Assembly (NCBI GenBank): GCA_028583415.1
Contig: CM053266.1
Coordinates: forward strand, 81,598,149 to 81,662,148
Direction of reading: 5' to 3'
DNA: 64,000 nt
Source of the DNA: Protea cynaroides
Lineage: Eukaryota; Streptophyta; Magnoliopsida; Proteales; Proteaceae
Shown in pieces: positions 41,285 through 53,636 of the stretch (its first letter is position 1; each line of letters starts with the position of its first letter). The translations under genes were made by a program, and so were the position numbers. Below the pieces are notes generated by a model. It ran no database searches. It was not told the DNA's origin and saw only the letters and a program-made list of their open reading frames with translations.

Positions 41285-43900
41285 GTGAGGAATTTTTCTA
41301 ATAAAAATGGTGAGGGTCTTTGATTTAGGGTATGGGGTGAACAATTGATCATGACATGCTGTCAGCCTAACTGGGATCTTGGAAATTTTATCTGCAATAG
41401 TTTTGTGGAAATATGTTCAAGAGCCGATTCTGATTCCATCTCTAGTGCATGAATAGATCTTTGACCTTGGAAAACATTGGTTGGAGGAAATGCATATCCC
41501 TTGGAAAGACTGAATCCAAGGATTTGCCCATCCAACCCTCCAACAAATCAAGTTTTGCAGATCAGATAGAATACTTCTAAGCTATTCATGCCCAAGAGCC
41601 TTTTTTTGAGCATTGCTCTGTGAAGGATGTCAAAATGTCTGAAGTATTTTGCGTTTAGGAATTCTGTCCAAGGTTGGGTGTGATTGGTCTAGAGTTCCCA
41701 ACCTAACTTTTTTAGGAGGGCCTTATTGTGAATTATACTGCCCAATCCTCCCAGGAAATGAGAATTTTTTTCTTAATCACACTTTTGTTGATTGAGTCCA
41801 ACTAATTGCAAAAACTCCTGCGGGAACAAGAAAACAAGACATGTATTATGATGGAATGAAGCACAAAACATACTTGACAAAAATGTTAGGCCTGCCTGAG
41901 ATGGTAGATTGCATATTCAATCTGAGAGGCCATGCTTGACTCTTAAGTCTTAAGAACTATATTTTTGAGGGCTTGGCATTTGGATGATGGGTTGAAAAGA
42001 TCATGACTGTTCATTTTTTCCAATACCAAGAATCTGACTTTTGTCCTTTTTGGTATCAGAAGGGGTGTTGCTAAAAAAACATGTACTTTTGGAGAGATTA
42101 ATTTGTTGGTCACACTCACAAGTACAAAAATACAAATTTGTAGGAGTAGGAGAGTTGTTGGAATATACCCAGAAGATGGTCGTTGAAATATAGCATTGGA
42201 AAAGAGATGATGGAGAATGCCATAGAATTTGGAAAGCTTATTGGAAATATGATAGTTGAGATATTGAAAGAAGGGAGATGGGAGTGGATAGTAAATTCTT
42301 TGTCACTCACTCTGTTTTCCAAAAACTTAAAAAATTTCATGGGACTGACATATGAGAGATTTGTTTACCCTTAACGAAAGTAGATTGATATGGAGAAATA
42401 AATTTGTCCAAGTGTGTGTAGCCGATTGGTTGACAATTGTTTTGTTGAACGTGTTGCAGATGCTGACAGGCCTGAAATTCACGAAAACTGCTTATCCTTT
42501 TTCGGGATAAGAGTGATTATTGCATGATTCACCGAAAGGGAGAATGTTAGATTCGAAGAAACTTGTGAAAGCAGATGATGTCAGCCTTTGATGTGGTGAC
42601 CATATTGTTGATAAAAAAAAACAAAGAGGCTGTCACAACTAGGTGACTCCAAGGATCCCAAGCTAAATATAGCTGATATGATATCCTTAGATGTTGTGGA
42701 AATGAGATTCAATTTTCCTTTTATGAGATAATTGGTTGAGAGAGATTTTAAACAAGCAGGACTGCTTGTCTGATGCCTCTATAGATGTCTTTAGAGCATG
42801 ACACGGTTCTTTTAATTACTTATTGTTTTAATTCCATATTGTCTTTATTCCAAAAGTTTAATGAGTCAAGGATAGATTAGGGTTTTCACAAATTTTTTGG
42901 GAAATGATTTACCATTATATGACTTTCAAGAGTTGTCATTGTCTCATATATATTTTTTTTAAAAGGTATGTGAAAGGATAAAAATTATCCTCAATAAAAA
43001 AAATAAATGTATTATACTAGAAGGACAAAAAAATAAAGTTCCAAATCATTTGATAGATTAAGAGTTGTTAATCAGAAAATCCCTTAACAAAACGAGGATC
43101 AAGTGGAGTAGAGGAAGTGAATATGTTTCTTATGTGATTGGCAAACAGTCGCAATTTATGGAGAACTAGAGAAATGATCTTGTGTTTGTGGAGGTTGTGT
43201 CGGGTCACCATCTGATAGTACTTACTGGTCCCATCACCATCTTGGATGTATATATGTTGTGATTTCTGCATCTGGTAAAGCTCTTCCTCTTTCAAGTAGC
43301 CACTTAATGTGGTTCTCTACTACAGAAATTTTATTCAATGTTTCCGTGTTAAGATCATGGTTCTCTAAAAAATGAAGTTGGTGAAGCAAAGATATTTGAG
43401 AGATTGTAAATGTCCAAAAACTACTTGTTCCATTTTTTGAGGAAAACTATGGTCCCGTTATTTTAATCATCAAATTACTTTTCTCCAATGAGCTCCATTT
43501 TGTGGGAAAGAAATCTCGAAACTCAGGTTGTTTCAACCAAGCTGTTTGAAGGTGGAACTTCTTTCTGGCGGATCTTGAGTGATACAACAATGTTGAGAGT
43601 AAGGGATTGTGGTAATGTCATGAGTCATTGGGCATATGGTTAACCAGCCCGTGTCTTCCCATGCATTGATCAAGAAGTTCCTTAATAAGATTGGGTGGCT
43701 TTTGTTTCTTGGATTAGGTATATTGTGTTCCTAAAGGATTGAGTTTTTCTAAGCAGTGAAGAGTCATTAGAGACAGTAAAGATCGGGCTATTGGTGAAGC
43801 ATTTTTGTTGTGGTGTTGGCTGCTAGTCAGAGAAGAGAGTTGGCTTAAATCTTGGTTAGGTCATTTTCCTACCACTTCATCGGATACTTTGACATCCTGT
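41285..43900 (-). pseudogene. L1-type LINE ORF2 remnant, minus strand
   Basis: Read on the minus strand from high to low coordinates, a possible endonuclease end lies near 43900-43400. The linker is at 43295-43068, with EEELYQMQKS and QDGDGTSKYYQMVTRH, like the DGDxNTxFFH block of L1. RT and its C-terminal part are near 42120-41285, with QINLSKS, NKALLKKLGWELWT and FLNAKYFRHF. The RT catalytic block is not visible between 43000 and 42130, so there is a deletion or heavy decay. Frames are broken throughout. Confidence 0.65.
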
Positions 43901-43961
43901 TTTTAATCCTTGTCCTCTTGTTCCATGAGGACCTTACCTTCTGGTAGTGGTTGCAACTGAC

Positions 43962-43989
43962 CCAAAAAAAAAAAAAAAAAAAAAAAAAA
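43962..43989 (+). repeat. A-homopolymer tract
   Basis: About 27 A residues. It could be the tail of a plus-strand retroposon, but no body was recognised upstream. Confidence 0.85.
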
Positions 43990-44740
43990 CCGATCAGGCT
44001 GAGTGTAGAGATATATGAAATTTTAGGACAAGAATGAATCTAGGTTTTCCATTAAAGATAAGCTAGTCTAGGAACTATCCTAGTGACCTACTTAATTTAC
44101 TGTAGTAATTTTTAGGATCAATGGTTGGACCAGGCAAGATAGAAATTTCTTTTGTTGGATAGAGGAACAAATGACTTGATCCGTCGATATATGTAATAAT
44201 TCGGACATCCATTTCAAATGCATCTTATTTTTGCATGGCAGGGTCATAAAAATCCCCGAGAAGCGACTGGTGTGGTGAGGTAGTGTAGAGATATTTTGGA
44301 CACCGTTGTCATTCGAAGGACTGATTATCAATGAACACAACAATAAAGCGCCCTCTAAGGCTTTTGGAGCCCAGCAACCATAAACCACCACGAAATCCTC
44401 TCTTCCGTTATTCAATAAACCCGATGGTATGAAGATGGGGCCGAGGTAAAATGTTACAGTTAGAACCTTTACACCTTTTTCTTAAAACTTTTTTATGAGA
44501 ACGTGTTGGATTTCATCCCAAGACCTGGAAGACCTGGTACCACCAAACCAGAATAATTACGACTAAGGCTCTATTTGGTATGTATTTTAGAATTAATTAT
44601 ATAATATATTGTAATATATATGGTTATTTTGTATGATTTATGGTATTTATTTATATTTAAAATAAATTGATATAATCCAAAATCTACAAATAGTTAGAAG
44701 GTATTTATCATTATTGTGATAATCTATTATTAGTTCTTAA
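43990..44740. other. unassigned AT-rich stretch
   Basis: No coding or known repeat was recognised. The end (44577-44740) is very AT-rich. The minus-strand frame 44415-44092 matches no family. Confidence 0.35.
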
Positions 44741-45544
44741 GGCCCCGTTTGATAACACTCTAGCTCCTTACTTCTTAGCTCTGGAGTTAATCCGGAATAG
44801 AATGGTGATTGATAAACACGGTTGAAGTCTTGACTCCCACGGAGTGAACCGCTCCAAAAATGTCTTTGGGAGCTAAAAAAACTTACTTCTCTTGCTCTGG
44901 AGCTATTACCACTACTGACTGCCATCACCACCACCATTAGCACTGCCATCAAACCACCACCCCTCCACCACCACCATCCCCACCACCACCCACCACCCAC
45001 AGCCGCCACCACCACCACCACTACCACCGCCACCACCGCCGCCACCGCCGCCACCGCCGCAGCGGCCGCCACCACCACCACCACCCACCACTTACCACCG
45101 ATGCCACCACCACCACCCACCACCTTCCACCATCGCCGCCACCACCACCCACCACCTTCCACCATTGCCGCCATCACCACCACCACCACCCACCCACCCA
45201 CCACCTACCACCACTGCCACCACCGCCACCACCCACCACCCACCACCACCGCCGCCACCACTGCCACCACCGCCACCACCCACCACCACCGCCGCCACCA
45301 CCACCCACCAACACCCTGCCGCCACCACCCATCGGCACCACCACCACTACCACCCCCCCCCCCACCGTCACCAACACCACCACCACCACCACCAAACAAC
45401 ATTATAGAAGCATAGTCTTTTGATTTTGGAGCAGCGTTATCAAACAGCATTCTATTCCGAAAATCCTGACTCTGGAGAAGAAGTAGAAAATGACTCCGGA
45501 CCAGATGTAGCTCCATGGGAGCTGGAGTGTTATCAAACGGGGCC
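44741..45544. mobile_element. Harbinger/Tourist-like MITE with internal CCA/CCG array
   Basis: The ends are inverted repeats of about 25 bp (GGCCCCGTTTGATAACACTC and, inverted, at the right end), next to TTAA on the left and TTA on the right. The 804-bp element has no transposase. Its middle is a large trinucleotide array. A related end (GGGCCCGTTTGATAAAACTT) starts directly after it at 45548. Confidence 0.7.
44918..45405 (+). repeat. imperfect CCA/CCG trinucleotide array, about 490 bp
   Basis: CCACCA, CCGCCG and CACCACCCA units run with short interruptions. All six frames stay open in places, giving Pro/His-, Thr- or Gly/Val/Trp-rich frames that are not genes. Confidence 0.95.
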
Positions 45545-45547
45545 TTA

Positions 45548-46480
45548 GGGCCCGTTTGATAAAACTTCTACTTCTGGATTTTATGGATTCTGGCTCCTAG
45601 GGAGCCATTTTGGAGTAGAAGCACGTTTGATAAGTCCAGTTAATGTCTAGTGACATTGAATGATTATTATTTATGACTCATAATTTATTTTCATAAATGA
45701 TTTATTATATATAACTCATAAAACATAAATATAAACTATACCAAAGAGAGCCTAAGCTAGTCAACACTCTTTACGGTTTGTGTTGCAAAAGAAACAATGA
45801 ACTTGGGATTCAAGCTCTCCTTGATAGGTAGAGTTATCACCTCTCACATTGTAAATTAAGCTTAACATGATTCCTAACCGATAAATTCTCTCGTAGAACA
45901 GCTCTCTTCTATTGATTTAACCAAAAGTAAGTAAATATTGATTGAAACTGTAAGGAAGACAAGGAAAAAACAATGAACAGTTATAAATTTACTTATGCAA
46001 GTGATATTTTACGTGGAATTTTTTCTTAATGTAATTTTTGTTTTCATGTTTTTTTAATGCATTATACATTAAAACAAACAGTGGATTGAAAGTTCTATTT
46101 TACAAATAAAAATTTTCTGTTTCCATCTTATTACACGGAAACAAAAGGAGCCTAAAGGAAATAAGGACGTGTACCTAATCAGGCTGATTCTTGGCTCTCC
46201 TTGCTCCACCTGTTACTCCTTCGTGGATACGAACAGTTTACGTTTTTATCAAAAATTAAGAACATAGTTGTGGTTATGTTCAATTTTTTTTTATTTTAGA
46301 TAAACAGAGAATTTGAGCAATAATATAGGAAGAAAAAGCTTCATTTACAACCAAATCATGAAGCTAATGAGAGGAGTCTGGCCCACACCAATCCCAAAAT
46401 GGTGAGAGCCTCTGAGCTCGGGGAACAACCTGATTAGCTTCCCTAGGAATGAACTCAAATGAACAGCATAAGAACTTGGA
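45548..46480. other. gene-free AT-rich stretch
   Basis: The first 100 bp resemble the outer part of the adjacent MITE (GTTTGATAA, AGTAGAAG). The rest is AT-rich with no recognised coding or repeat. Confidence 0.4.
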
Positions 46481-46489
46481 TGCCAGATT

Positions 46490-47175
46490 AGATATATCAG
46501 TCAGGATAGGCTGAATACAAGTGTCCCCAACAGAGAAATCCTACTGGATTGATCTGATGATCTCTGAACAATCCAATTCCACAAAAGAAAAAAAAAGAAA
46601 AGATCAAGGCCCATCTCACACGCATGCACCAGAGCTGCTCTGATGGCAAGTGCTGCACCACATTTTGCCATCGAGAAAGTAATAGCTATAGACACTGCTT
46701 TATAAATCTCTCCTTTGGAATTCTGGAGAATAAATCCCAAACCACCATCAGAATCCAAAAGGCTTGCTTCGGTATTAAACTTAATTACTCCAAGAGACGG
46801 GGTGACCAGGAGCAGTGAGGATGCGTGTTGGAATGAGCATGCTCAGCCATGGTGAAACACAGTCGAGCTGAGGAGAAATCTTCAAAAGCACTCTCGGATT
46901 TCCTATTCACCTCCAATGGAGACCATTCTTTGTGATTGCATATAATATCATTCCGGCCTTTCCAAATATACCAACAAAGAAAAGAACCCAAGCCAAAAGA
47001 TTGATTAGCATTCTGCTTTGAAGATCGAAAAAAGGACTTCCAACTTTATATCCATTGAGAGTAAAATTCTGATTCTTCGGAATCATGTAGGATAAGAAGA
47101 ACCGAACCAAACAGCTTTGATTATTTTCATTTTCATTTCTCAAGAACAATAGCGAAGGCCCTGAGACTAACACTT
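46490..47175 (-). pseudogene. LINE-derived RNase H region, minus strand
   Basis: Pieces in order on the minus strand: a segment with FFVGIFGKAGMILYAI (47173-46907); CWYIWKGRNDIICNHKEWSP (46991-46785); then DGGLGFILQNSKGEIYKA and CGAALAIRAALVHACEMGLD (46758-46501). This is the RNase H-like tail found in many plant L1 elements (WxxWKxRND, then DGGxGFILR and the A-x-R-x-AL helix). Frameshifts separate the parts. It comes from a different copy than the L1 at 41285-43900, because the order is wrong for one element. Confidence 0.7.
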
Positions 47176-47189
47176 GGATCTGGAACCTA

Positions 47190-47840
47190 CATGCTGATGT
47201 TCATGATATCACATGCATTTATGAAACAGGCATACAGATTGGAGCATTAGTCTATAGAGTCTATGTTAAACCAAACGATCTTGCTGTTGTCTAATGGCTC
47301 ATTGACTGAGTCTAAGAGTGAGCTTTCGAAACTTATCCAGGAGTCCTATATCCTGATCAACTCACATTTCAAACATACAGACGTGGTATTTCAACCTTAG
47401 TTTCAGCTTGAACCTCCTGTAACTAATCACCATGTATCAATGAGAAAGAGTTTCCAAATGCTGTATATAATCAATAGAAATACGTCAAATAAAAGTGAGA
47501 AGTAAAATTCAATCTTCAATTGTCTTTTAGTCTACTAGAGACTAGGCATTGAACGAAGCCTAGGAGGTGTTGAAGCTCATACACCTTCTCATAGCTACTT
47601 TACTTGTCCATCTCACTCTCTGTCAACCGTTTCTGCATGAATTGGATATTCGTACAGCTGGATCCCTCTTTTCCGTGAGCTAGCTTTCTTCCTCCTGTAG
47701 TGGAGTTGTTTTGTGGAGTTGGTTTCTTTGTTTCCTGAGCTTTCCTTCATTCTTCTTCCCTCTGTCCTTTCTCTTTTTCCGACATTTTCCTGTGCTCTTC
47801 ACTCGACCTCTCCTCTCTGTTGTTGTTTTCCCCCACTGCA
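47190..47840. other. gene-free stretch, partly L1 leader
   Basis: No coding was recognised. The last 150-200 bp, with CT-rich TTTCTTCCTCCTGTAGTGG and CTTCTTCCCTCTG, may be the 5' leader of the plus-strand L1 that follows. Confidence 0.35.
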
Positions 47841-47841
47841 T

Positions 47842-48203
47842 AATGGACAATCTGTCAACAGGAGATACATCACAACACACCAATCAATCCTTTCATCATA
47901 CAGGTCCTCCATTATCATCAAATCCTAAAGACCTTGAGGACTTATTCTCTATTTTTGCCGAGATTGAAAACTCCATTAAGGAGGACACCCATCTTCTTTT
48001 AGTTGGAAGAGTTCTTGCAAGGAAAATGTCAATGCATTGCACACCAAATACGGGGTCGGGTTTCCTTGCTTTATACAGATACTTATCTGTTCAAGTTTAA
48101 TCATCCTCTCGACATGAGTAATGTCACTAAAGAAGCCCCATGGTCAGTTTCTGGAAATCTTCGTCTTATTGAGCACTGGAATGTGGATAAAAAATGGTCC
48201 TTT
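47842..48203 (+). pseudogene. L1 ORF1, N-terminal part (DUF4283-like)
   Basis: Starts MDNLSTGDTSQH at 47842, then LLLVGRVLARK and, after a frameshift near 48020, LYTDTYLFKF, MSNVTKEAPWS and LIEHWN. This is the DUF4283-type RNA-binding region common in plant L1 ORF1. Copia 2 then breaks it, and the rest is at 53637-54075. Confidence 0.75.
48199..48203. repeat. target-site duplication CCTTT, left
   Basis: Repeated at 53632-53636 just after the 3' LTR. Confidence 0.9.
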
Positions 48204-48890
48204 TGTGAAGTTCTTAGGGGTGGGGTGATGTCATCCATAACATCACCTGGATGACATCACCCCTTTATCTCCTTGTCAGAAATGGTTACAATGGGTTAAA
48301 TGAGCACCACCCCAATGTTAAAAATGGGTGCTGCTCATTTATTGTCTCTTTGAAATGATATGTGAACTCAAATTGTTTTGCTTTCTAACATGGCTGCGGC
48401 ATATCATGACGGAAATCACAAAGTCATCTTCAACTTTTATATAAAGGGAGATGGCAAAGGATGACTGACAACACAACAACCATAAGCTAAGGAAGCTTAA
48501 CAGAAGGAAGAGCTGGTGATCAGCTCTGGGTTCTTTCTGGGTTGGTTTCTTATATTGGGTTGGGTTCACTTGTAAGATCTCTAGGGTGTACGATTTCTCT
48601 GGGTTGGTGATTCTTGAGGGAATACTTGTGAGAGTTGTACTGTTGAGATATCTTCGTAGAGTTTGAGACCCATATATTGTATTGTCATGGTGAGAGGTGT
48701 GACTTGTACTTTTACCTGATAAGTAAATAGAGCTCCGTTGAGATTGCCTCGTGGATGTAGGCTACCACATCGGTATTGAACCACGTACATCTTTGTGTCT
48801 GTACATCTTGTCCATTTTTTTCGACGCTTCACATTCTTTTACCGTTTTCAATATCATAAGTGCCGATTGTGTGGGACGTTTTTTGCAACA
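48204..48890 (+). repeat. copia 2, 5' LTR
   Basis: Starts TGTGAAGTTCTTAGGGG and ends TTTTTTGCAACA. It has a short inverted repeat near the start (GGTGATGTCATC and CCTGGATGACATCACC) and a TATATAAAGG TATA-like box near 48437. The 3' LTR lacks an approximately 20-bp part of the inverted repeat. Confidence 0.9.
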
Positions 48891-48892
48891 AT

Positions 48893-48904
48893 TGGTATCA
48901 GAGC
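48893..48904 (+). promoter_or_regulatory. primer binding site of copia 2
   Basis: TGGTATCAGAGC two bases after the 5' LTR, an exact match to the initiator tRNA-Met PBS. Confidence 0.93.
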
Positions 48905-48968
48905 TAAAGGTTGAGAAACCTTTATAGCACGTGATCGGCATTGACATACGTGTTTCGACGTTACACTA

Positions 48969-49860
48969 TGGCAGGATTGGCTTCTACAAAGTTCGAGGTG
49001 CTAAAGTTCTATGGATCAAATTATCCATTGTGGAAGTTGAAAATCTGAGCCATGTTGGTGAAAGACGGATGTGCTGTTGCTCTCGAAAAGATAAAAAATG
49101 GGTAGATATGAAAGATGAGGATTTTGCACAGAAAGATCAAACAGCAATGGCGGATCTACTACTTGCGCTAGACGATTCTGTTTTCTTCAATGTCTTTGAT
49201 TAAACCATTACTAAAGGTTTGTGGGACAAGTTGAAGAATCTCTACAAAGGAAGATCAATATCAAATAAAATATTTCTTCGTCGACAATTGTATAGTTTGA
49301 AGATGAAGAAAAGTTTATCTTTCCAAGAACACTTGAATGGGTTCAATACCTCGTTGAGTAGATTGACGACCATCGGCATCAAAATCGAGGATGAAGAAAA
49401 GGTAACAGTTCTTTTGTGTTCTATGCTGGATTCATGAGATTCTTTGATTATGAATCTCTGTACTGGATTGGATCTCAATACGGAGTCGACTGTGGGCACT
49501 TTGCTTTCTGAAGAGGCTCGTAGAAAAACACTTGAGAGCTCTTCTGGTAATGCAATGATGGTCTGAGGAAGACCCATAGAACGAAGTTCTAATAGGAGAC
49601 AACTGTCAAGATTAAAATCAAAGTGGCATAAACAAGGTCCTTGTTGGAAGTGTAGATAAAAAGGTCACATGCGAAAGGATTGTAAATCCAAAAAGGAGAA
49701 TCAAAATTCCAAATCTGATTATCAAAATACATCATCATCATCAACGAGTGCTCAAGGTAATATCGTTGAGAAAGGAGATTCATCCGATGACAACGAGGTG
49801 ATGTCCGCAGTTCCAGTTGAAAGCGTAATCCACGAGTGCTCAATGTATTTTGGATTCGTG
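48969..49860 (+). pseudogene. copia 2 gag remnant
   Basis: MAGLASTKFEVLKFYGSN starts at 48969. A stop soon follows. The ORFs 48931-49203 and 49219-49437 carry QKDQTAMADLLLALDDSV, GLWDKLKNLY and FLRRQLYSLKMKKS, the usual copia gag blocks. A zinc knuckle CWKCR*KGHMRKDC at 49635-49680 has a stop at one position. Confidence 0.8.
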
Positions 49861-51060
49861 CGTTTTTTTTCATATGATGCCACATAGAGACGAGACTGAT
49901 TCCATACATATTAGTCTTGTAGTGGGGGTACAGTATACATGGGTAATGATAACTCATGTAGAATTGTGGGGATTGGAGACGTTCGTGTTACAATGTTTGA
50001 TGGCATCACACGTACAATTTCTAGTGTACGGCATGTACCAGACCTGCTAAAGAGTCTACTGTCAGTAGAAAAGTTTGATGAAGATGGCTTCAGAATTATT
50101 TTGGAAAAAGGTCGATTGAAGATCGTCAAAGGAGCACTTATTGTGGTGAAAGGAGAATTGATAGGCTGATTGTATAGGTTGATCGGAGACACTATGGTTG
50201 GTGAAGCTATTGTCGCCAATGCTGCTACAGAGTCGGTAACTATCTGGCACAGATGCTTGGGGCACATGAGCATGCAAGGATTAAAGGTATTTCTTGATCG
50301 AGGCCTTCTTCCTGGTTTAAAATATGTTAGTTTAGATTTTTGTGGAGATTTCCTATCTGGAAAGCATCATAGAGCTCCCTTTCACCATTCCATTGGTAAA
50401 GGTCAAAATATTCTTGATTTGATACATTTTGACATTTGAGAAGTTCCTGTTGAGTTTGTTGGTGGGTCAAGGTGCTTTATTTCTTTTATTGATGATTATT
50501 CTAGAAAAGTTTGGATTTATATTCTTAAAAGGAAAAGTGATGCCTTTGCTTCTTTTAAGAAGTTTAAAGCGTTGGTGAAAACTCAGAAATGAACAAAGAT
50601 AAAGTATCTAAGAACTGATGATGAAAGAGAATATATTTGCAAGAATTCATAGATTTTTGAAGCAAGCATGGAATTCAGAAGGATTACACAGTTCCTAAAA
50701 CTCCACAATAAAACGGAGTGATGAACGTATGAATCGTACGCTGATGGATCGTGTTAGAAGCATGTTGAGTTATGCTGAAATAGAGTAGAAGTTTTGGGCT
50801 GAAGCTGTATGTACAGCTTGTTACGTGGTAAATCGTTCCCCAACAATTGCTCTGGATGGGAAAATTACAGAAGAGGTATGGTCTAGAAAACTTGTTGATT
50901 ATTCTTTCCTCCGTACTTTTGGTTGTGATGCTTATATGTGGGTTCCTAAAGAGTTGAGGACTAAGCTTGATGCGAGGTCTAGAAAATGTATTTTTCTTGA
51001 CTATGTAACAGGAGTAAAGGGATACAGGTTGTGAGATCCTACTGCCCACAAGCTGGTTAT
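49830..51060 (+). pseudogene. copia 2 protease and integrase remnant
   Basis: The protease block reads DSCVFFHMMPHRD; copia has DSGAS-(F)-HM, so the Gly is Cys. The GAG-pre-integrase region is seen in TIWHRCLGHMSMQGLKVF. The integrase core has CFISFIDDYSRKVWIYILKRK and KYLRTDDEREYI (Asp residues kept). Stops occur about every 30-60 residues. Confidence 0.8.
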
Positions 51061-51249
51061 TAACCGAGATGTTGTGTTTAATGAAGATTCATTGCAGAAA
51101 GACAAAGAAATGTCAAGTTTTGATTTACCACAAATGTTTGAACTTGAATCACACAAAGAAGTTCAAAATCAATATGAAGAATGGCTGACTGATACTGAAG
51201 GAGATGAAGTTGATGAAGAGCATACTGAACCAGGTGTTGAAACTCAAGG

Positions 51250-52900
51250 TGACCAAGGATGACCCAAGAGGACTACAAATACGCTTGTTTGGCTTAAGGA
51301 TTATGTCATGGGTTATGCTTGCATCACTGAAGAGCATGAGCCTTGTACATATCGAGAAGCCTATGAGTCTAGTGATGTATCTCAATGGAGTGCATCTATG
51401 GAAGAGGAGATGGAAGCACTGCATAAAAATAAGACTTGGGATCTTGTCAAGCTACCTAATGGGTGAAAGGTTATTGGTTGCAAGTGGGTCTATAAGCTGA
51501 AAAGGGATACTAATGGGAATGTTAAACGATTCAAATCCAGATTAGTGGTAAAGGGTTATGCTCATAAATCAGGTATTGATTTTAACGAAATAATTTCTCC
51601 AATTGTGCGTTTAACTACTTTTCATACTATGTTGAGTATGACAGTTGTGTTTGACTTATAGATTGAGCAGTTGGATGTGAAAATTGTTTTTTTGCATGGG
51701 AATCTTGATGAAGAAATTTATATGATTTAATTGGAAGGTTTTGTTGAAGAAAACACGAACGATTTGGTTTGTCGGCTAAACAAATCACTATACGGCTTGA
51801 AGCAGGCGCCAAGATGCTGGAACAAGCGATTTAATTCTTTCATTGTGAGTTTAGGGTTCAAAAGATGTAAAGTAGATCATTGTGCCTATGTTTACAGTCA
51901 TGGTAATGATTGCTTCATAATCTTGTTGTTGTATGTTGATGACATGCTAGTTGCTGGTACCTCTAAAGGTGGTATTAAATAACTAAAAGCTCGCCTGGCT
52001 GGAGAATTCAATATGAAAGATTTGGGTGCTGTAAATCAAATTCTTGGGATGATCGTACTTCGAGATCGAGAAAATAGGAAGATCTGGATAATGTAGAAGA
52101 GTTCTGTTGAAAAGGTTCTGCATCGCTTCAATATGAAAAATGCTAAACCAATTAATATCCCACTTGCTATTGGCTATAGACTGTCTTCTGAACAGAGTCC
52201 TAGCATGAAAGTAGAAAAGACAGGGATGGCTCAAGTACCATATGCATCAGTAGTAAGAAGCCTTATGTTTGCCATGGTGTACACCAAATCAGACATTGCA
52301 CAAGCAGTGGGAGCAGTTAGCAAGTACATGGTGAATCCGGGTTGAGATCATTGGACTACTATGAAGTGGATCCTTTGTTACTTGAAGGGTACTTCTGATA
52401 TGGCTATTTATTATAATAGCCAAAAATTACAGTTGGTTGGGTTTGTAGATGCAGATTATGCAGGAGACCGTGATAGACGGAGAACTACCACTGGTTACTG
52501 TTTCACTTTAGCCGATGGTGCAATCAGTTGGATGTCAAGATTGCAATCTGTAGTGGCTTTGTCAACTACAGAATCTGAGTACATCGCAGCAACAGATTCA
52601 TGCAAATAAGGCATATGGCTGAAGAGATTGCTTGATGAACTGAAGATCAAGCAGAAAGCGATAACTATTCATTGTGATAGTTAGAGTGCATTAAATTTGG
52701 CTATTAATCCAATATTTTACTCTCGTACCAAGCACATTGATGTGAAGTATCACTTTGTTCGTGACGTGATGGAAGATGGAGAAATTTCATTGCAGAAGAT
52801 TCACACCGACGACAATGTAGCAGATACACTGATGAAGCCTATTACGAGGGAGAAGTTCATATGGTGCAGAACTTCCCTTGGGCTTACAGTTACCAAGTGA
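51250..52900 (+). pseudogene. copia 2 reverse transcriptase and RNase H remnant
   Basis: RT pieces have GCKWVYKLKRDTNGNVK, KSLYGLKQAPRCWNKRF and FIILLLYVDDMLVAG; the catalytic YVDD is intact. RNase H pieces have VGFVDADYAGDRDRRRTT, SVVALSTTESEYIAA and RTKHIDVKYHFVRD, with the Asp/Glu motifs present. Single-base stops separate them, so recent full activity is excluded but the motifs are well preserved. Confidence 0.85.
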
Positions 52901-52964
52901 GTGGTGAGATTGGGCAAATCGAAGCTGTGAAGACTATTTAGAAATTAGTCTTTAAGTAGGAGAA

Positions 52965-53631
52965 TGTGAAGTTATTAGGGGTGATGTCACCCATGACATC
53001 ACCCCTTTATCTCCTTGTCAGAAATGGTTAAAATGGGTTAAATGAGCACCACCCCAATGTTGAAAATGGGTGCTGCTCATTTAATGTCTCTTTGAAATTA
53101 TATGTGAACTCAAATTGTTTTTCTTTCTAACATGGCTGCGGCATACCATGACGGAGATCACAAAGCCATCTTCAACCTCTATATAAAGGGAGATGGCAAA
53201 GGATAACTGACAACACAACGACCATAAGCTAAGGAAGCTTAAGAGAAGGAAGAGTAGGTGATCAGCTATGGGTCCTCTCTGGGTTGGGCTTTTTGTATTG
53301 GATTGGGTTCACTTGTAAGATCTCTAGGGTGTACAATTTCTCTAGGTTAGTGATTCTTGAGAGAATACTTGTGAGAGTTGTATTGGTGAGATATCTTTGT
53401 AGAGTATGGGATCCATGTATTGTGTTGTCGCGGTGAGAAGTGTGGCTTATAATTTTCCCTAATAAGCAAATAGAGCTCCGTTGAGATTGCCCCATGGACG
53501 TAGGCTACCACATCGATATCGAGCCACATACATCTTTGTCTCTGTGCATCTTGTCCATTTTTTTGACGCTTCTCATTCTTCCACCATTTCGGTATCGTAC
53601 GTGTTGATTGTGTGGGATGTTTTCCACGACA
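52965..53631 (+). repeat. copia 2, 3' LTR
   Basis: 667 bp, starts TGTGAAGTTATTAGGGG and ends TTTTCCACGACA. A purine tract (TTAAGTAGGAGAA) lies directly before it. Confidence 0.9.
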
Positions 53632-53636
53632 CCTTT

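Larger units (their letters stand above)
48204..53631 (+). mobile_element. Ty1/copia element 2 (Tork/Tnt1-like)
   Basis: This 5.4-kb element has LTRs at 48204-48890 and 52965-53631, ends TGTGAAGTT and ...CAACA/CACGACA, a CCTTT duplication, and an exact initiator-Met PBS. Gag, protease, integrase, RT and RNase H follow in copia order. The gag start (FEVLKFYGSN), zinc knuckle and RT style suggest the Tork/Tnt1 group, not strongly. About twenty stops and shifts make it dead. Confidence 0.92.

Noticed and set aside
43962..43989. A27 tract as the tail of the neighbouring L1
   Set aside because: The neighbouring L1 is on the minus strand and would leave a T run on the plus strand. The tract cannot be its tail.
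44737..45516. Long Gly/Val-, Trp- or Pro/His-rich frames on both strands
   Set aside because: They are products of the CCA/CCG trinucleotide array, which lacks stops in several frames. No start context, domain or conservation supports a protein.
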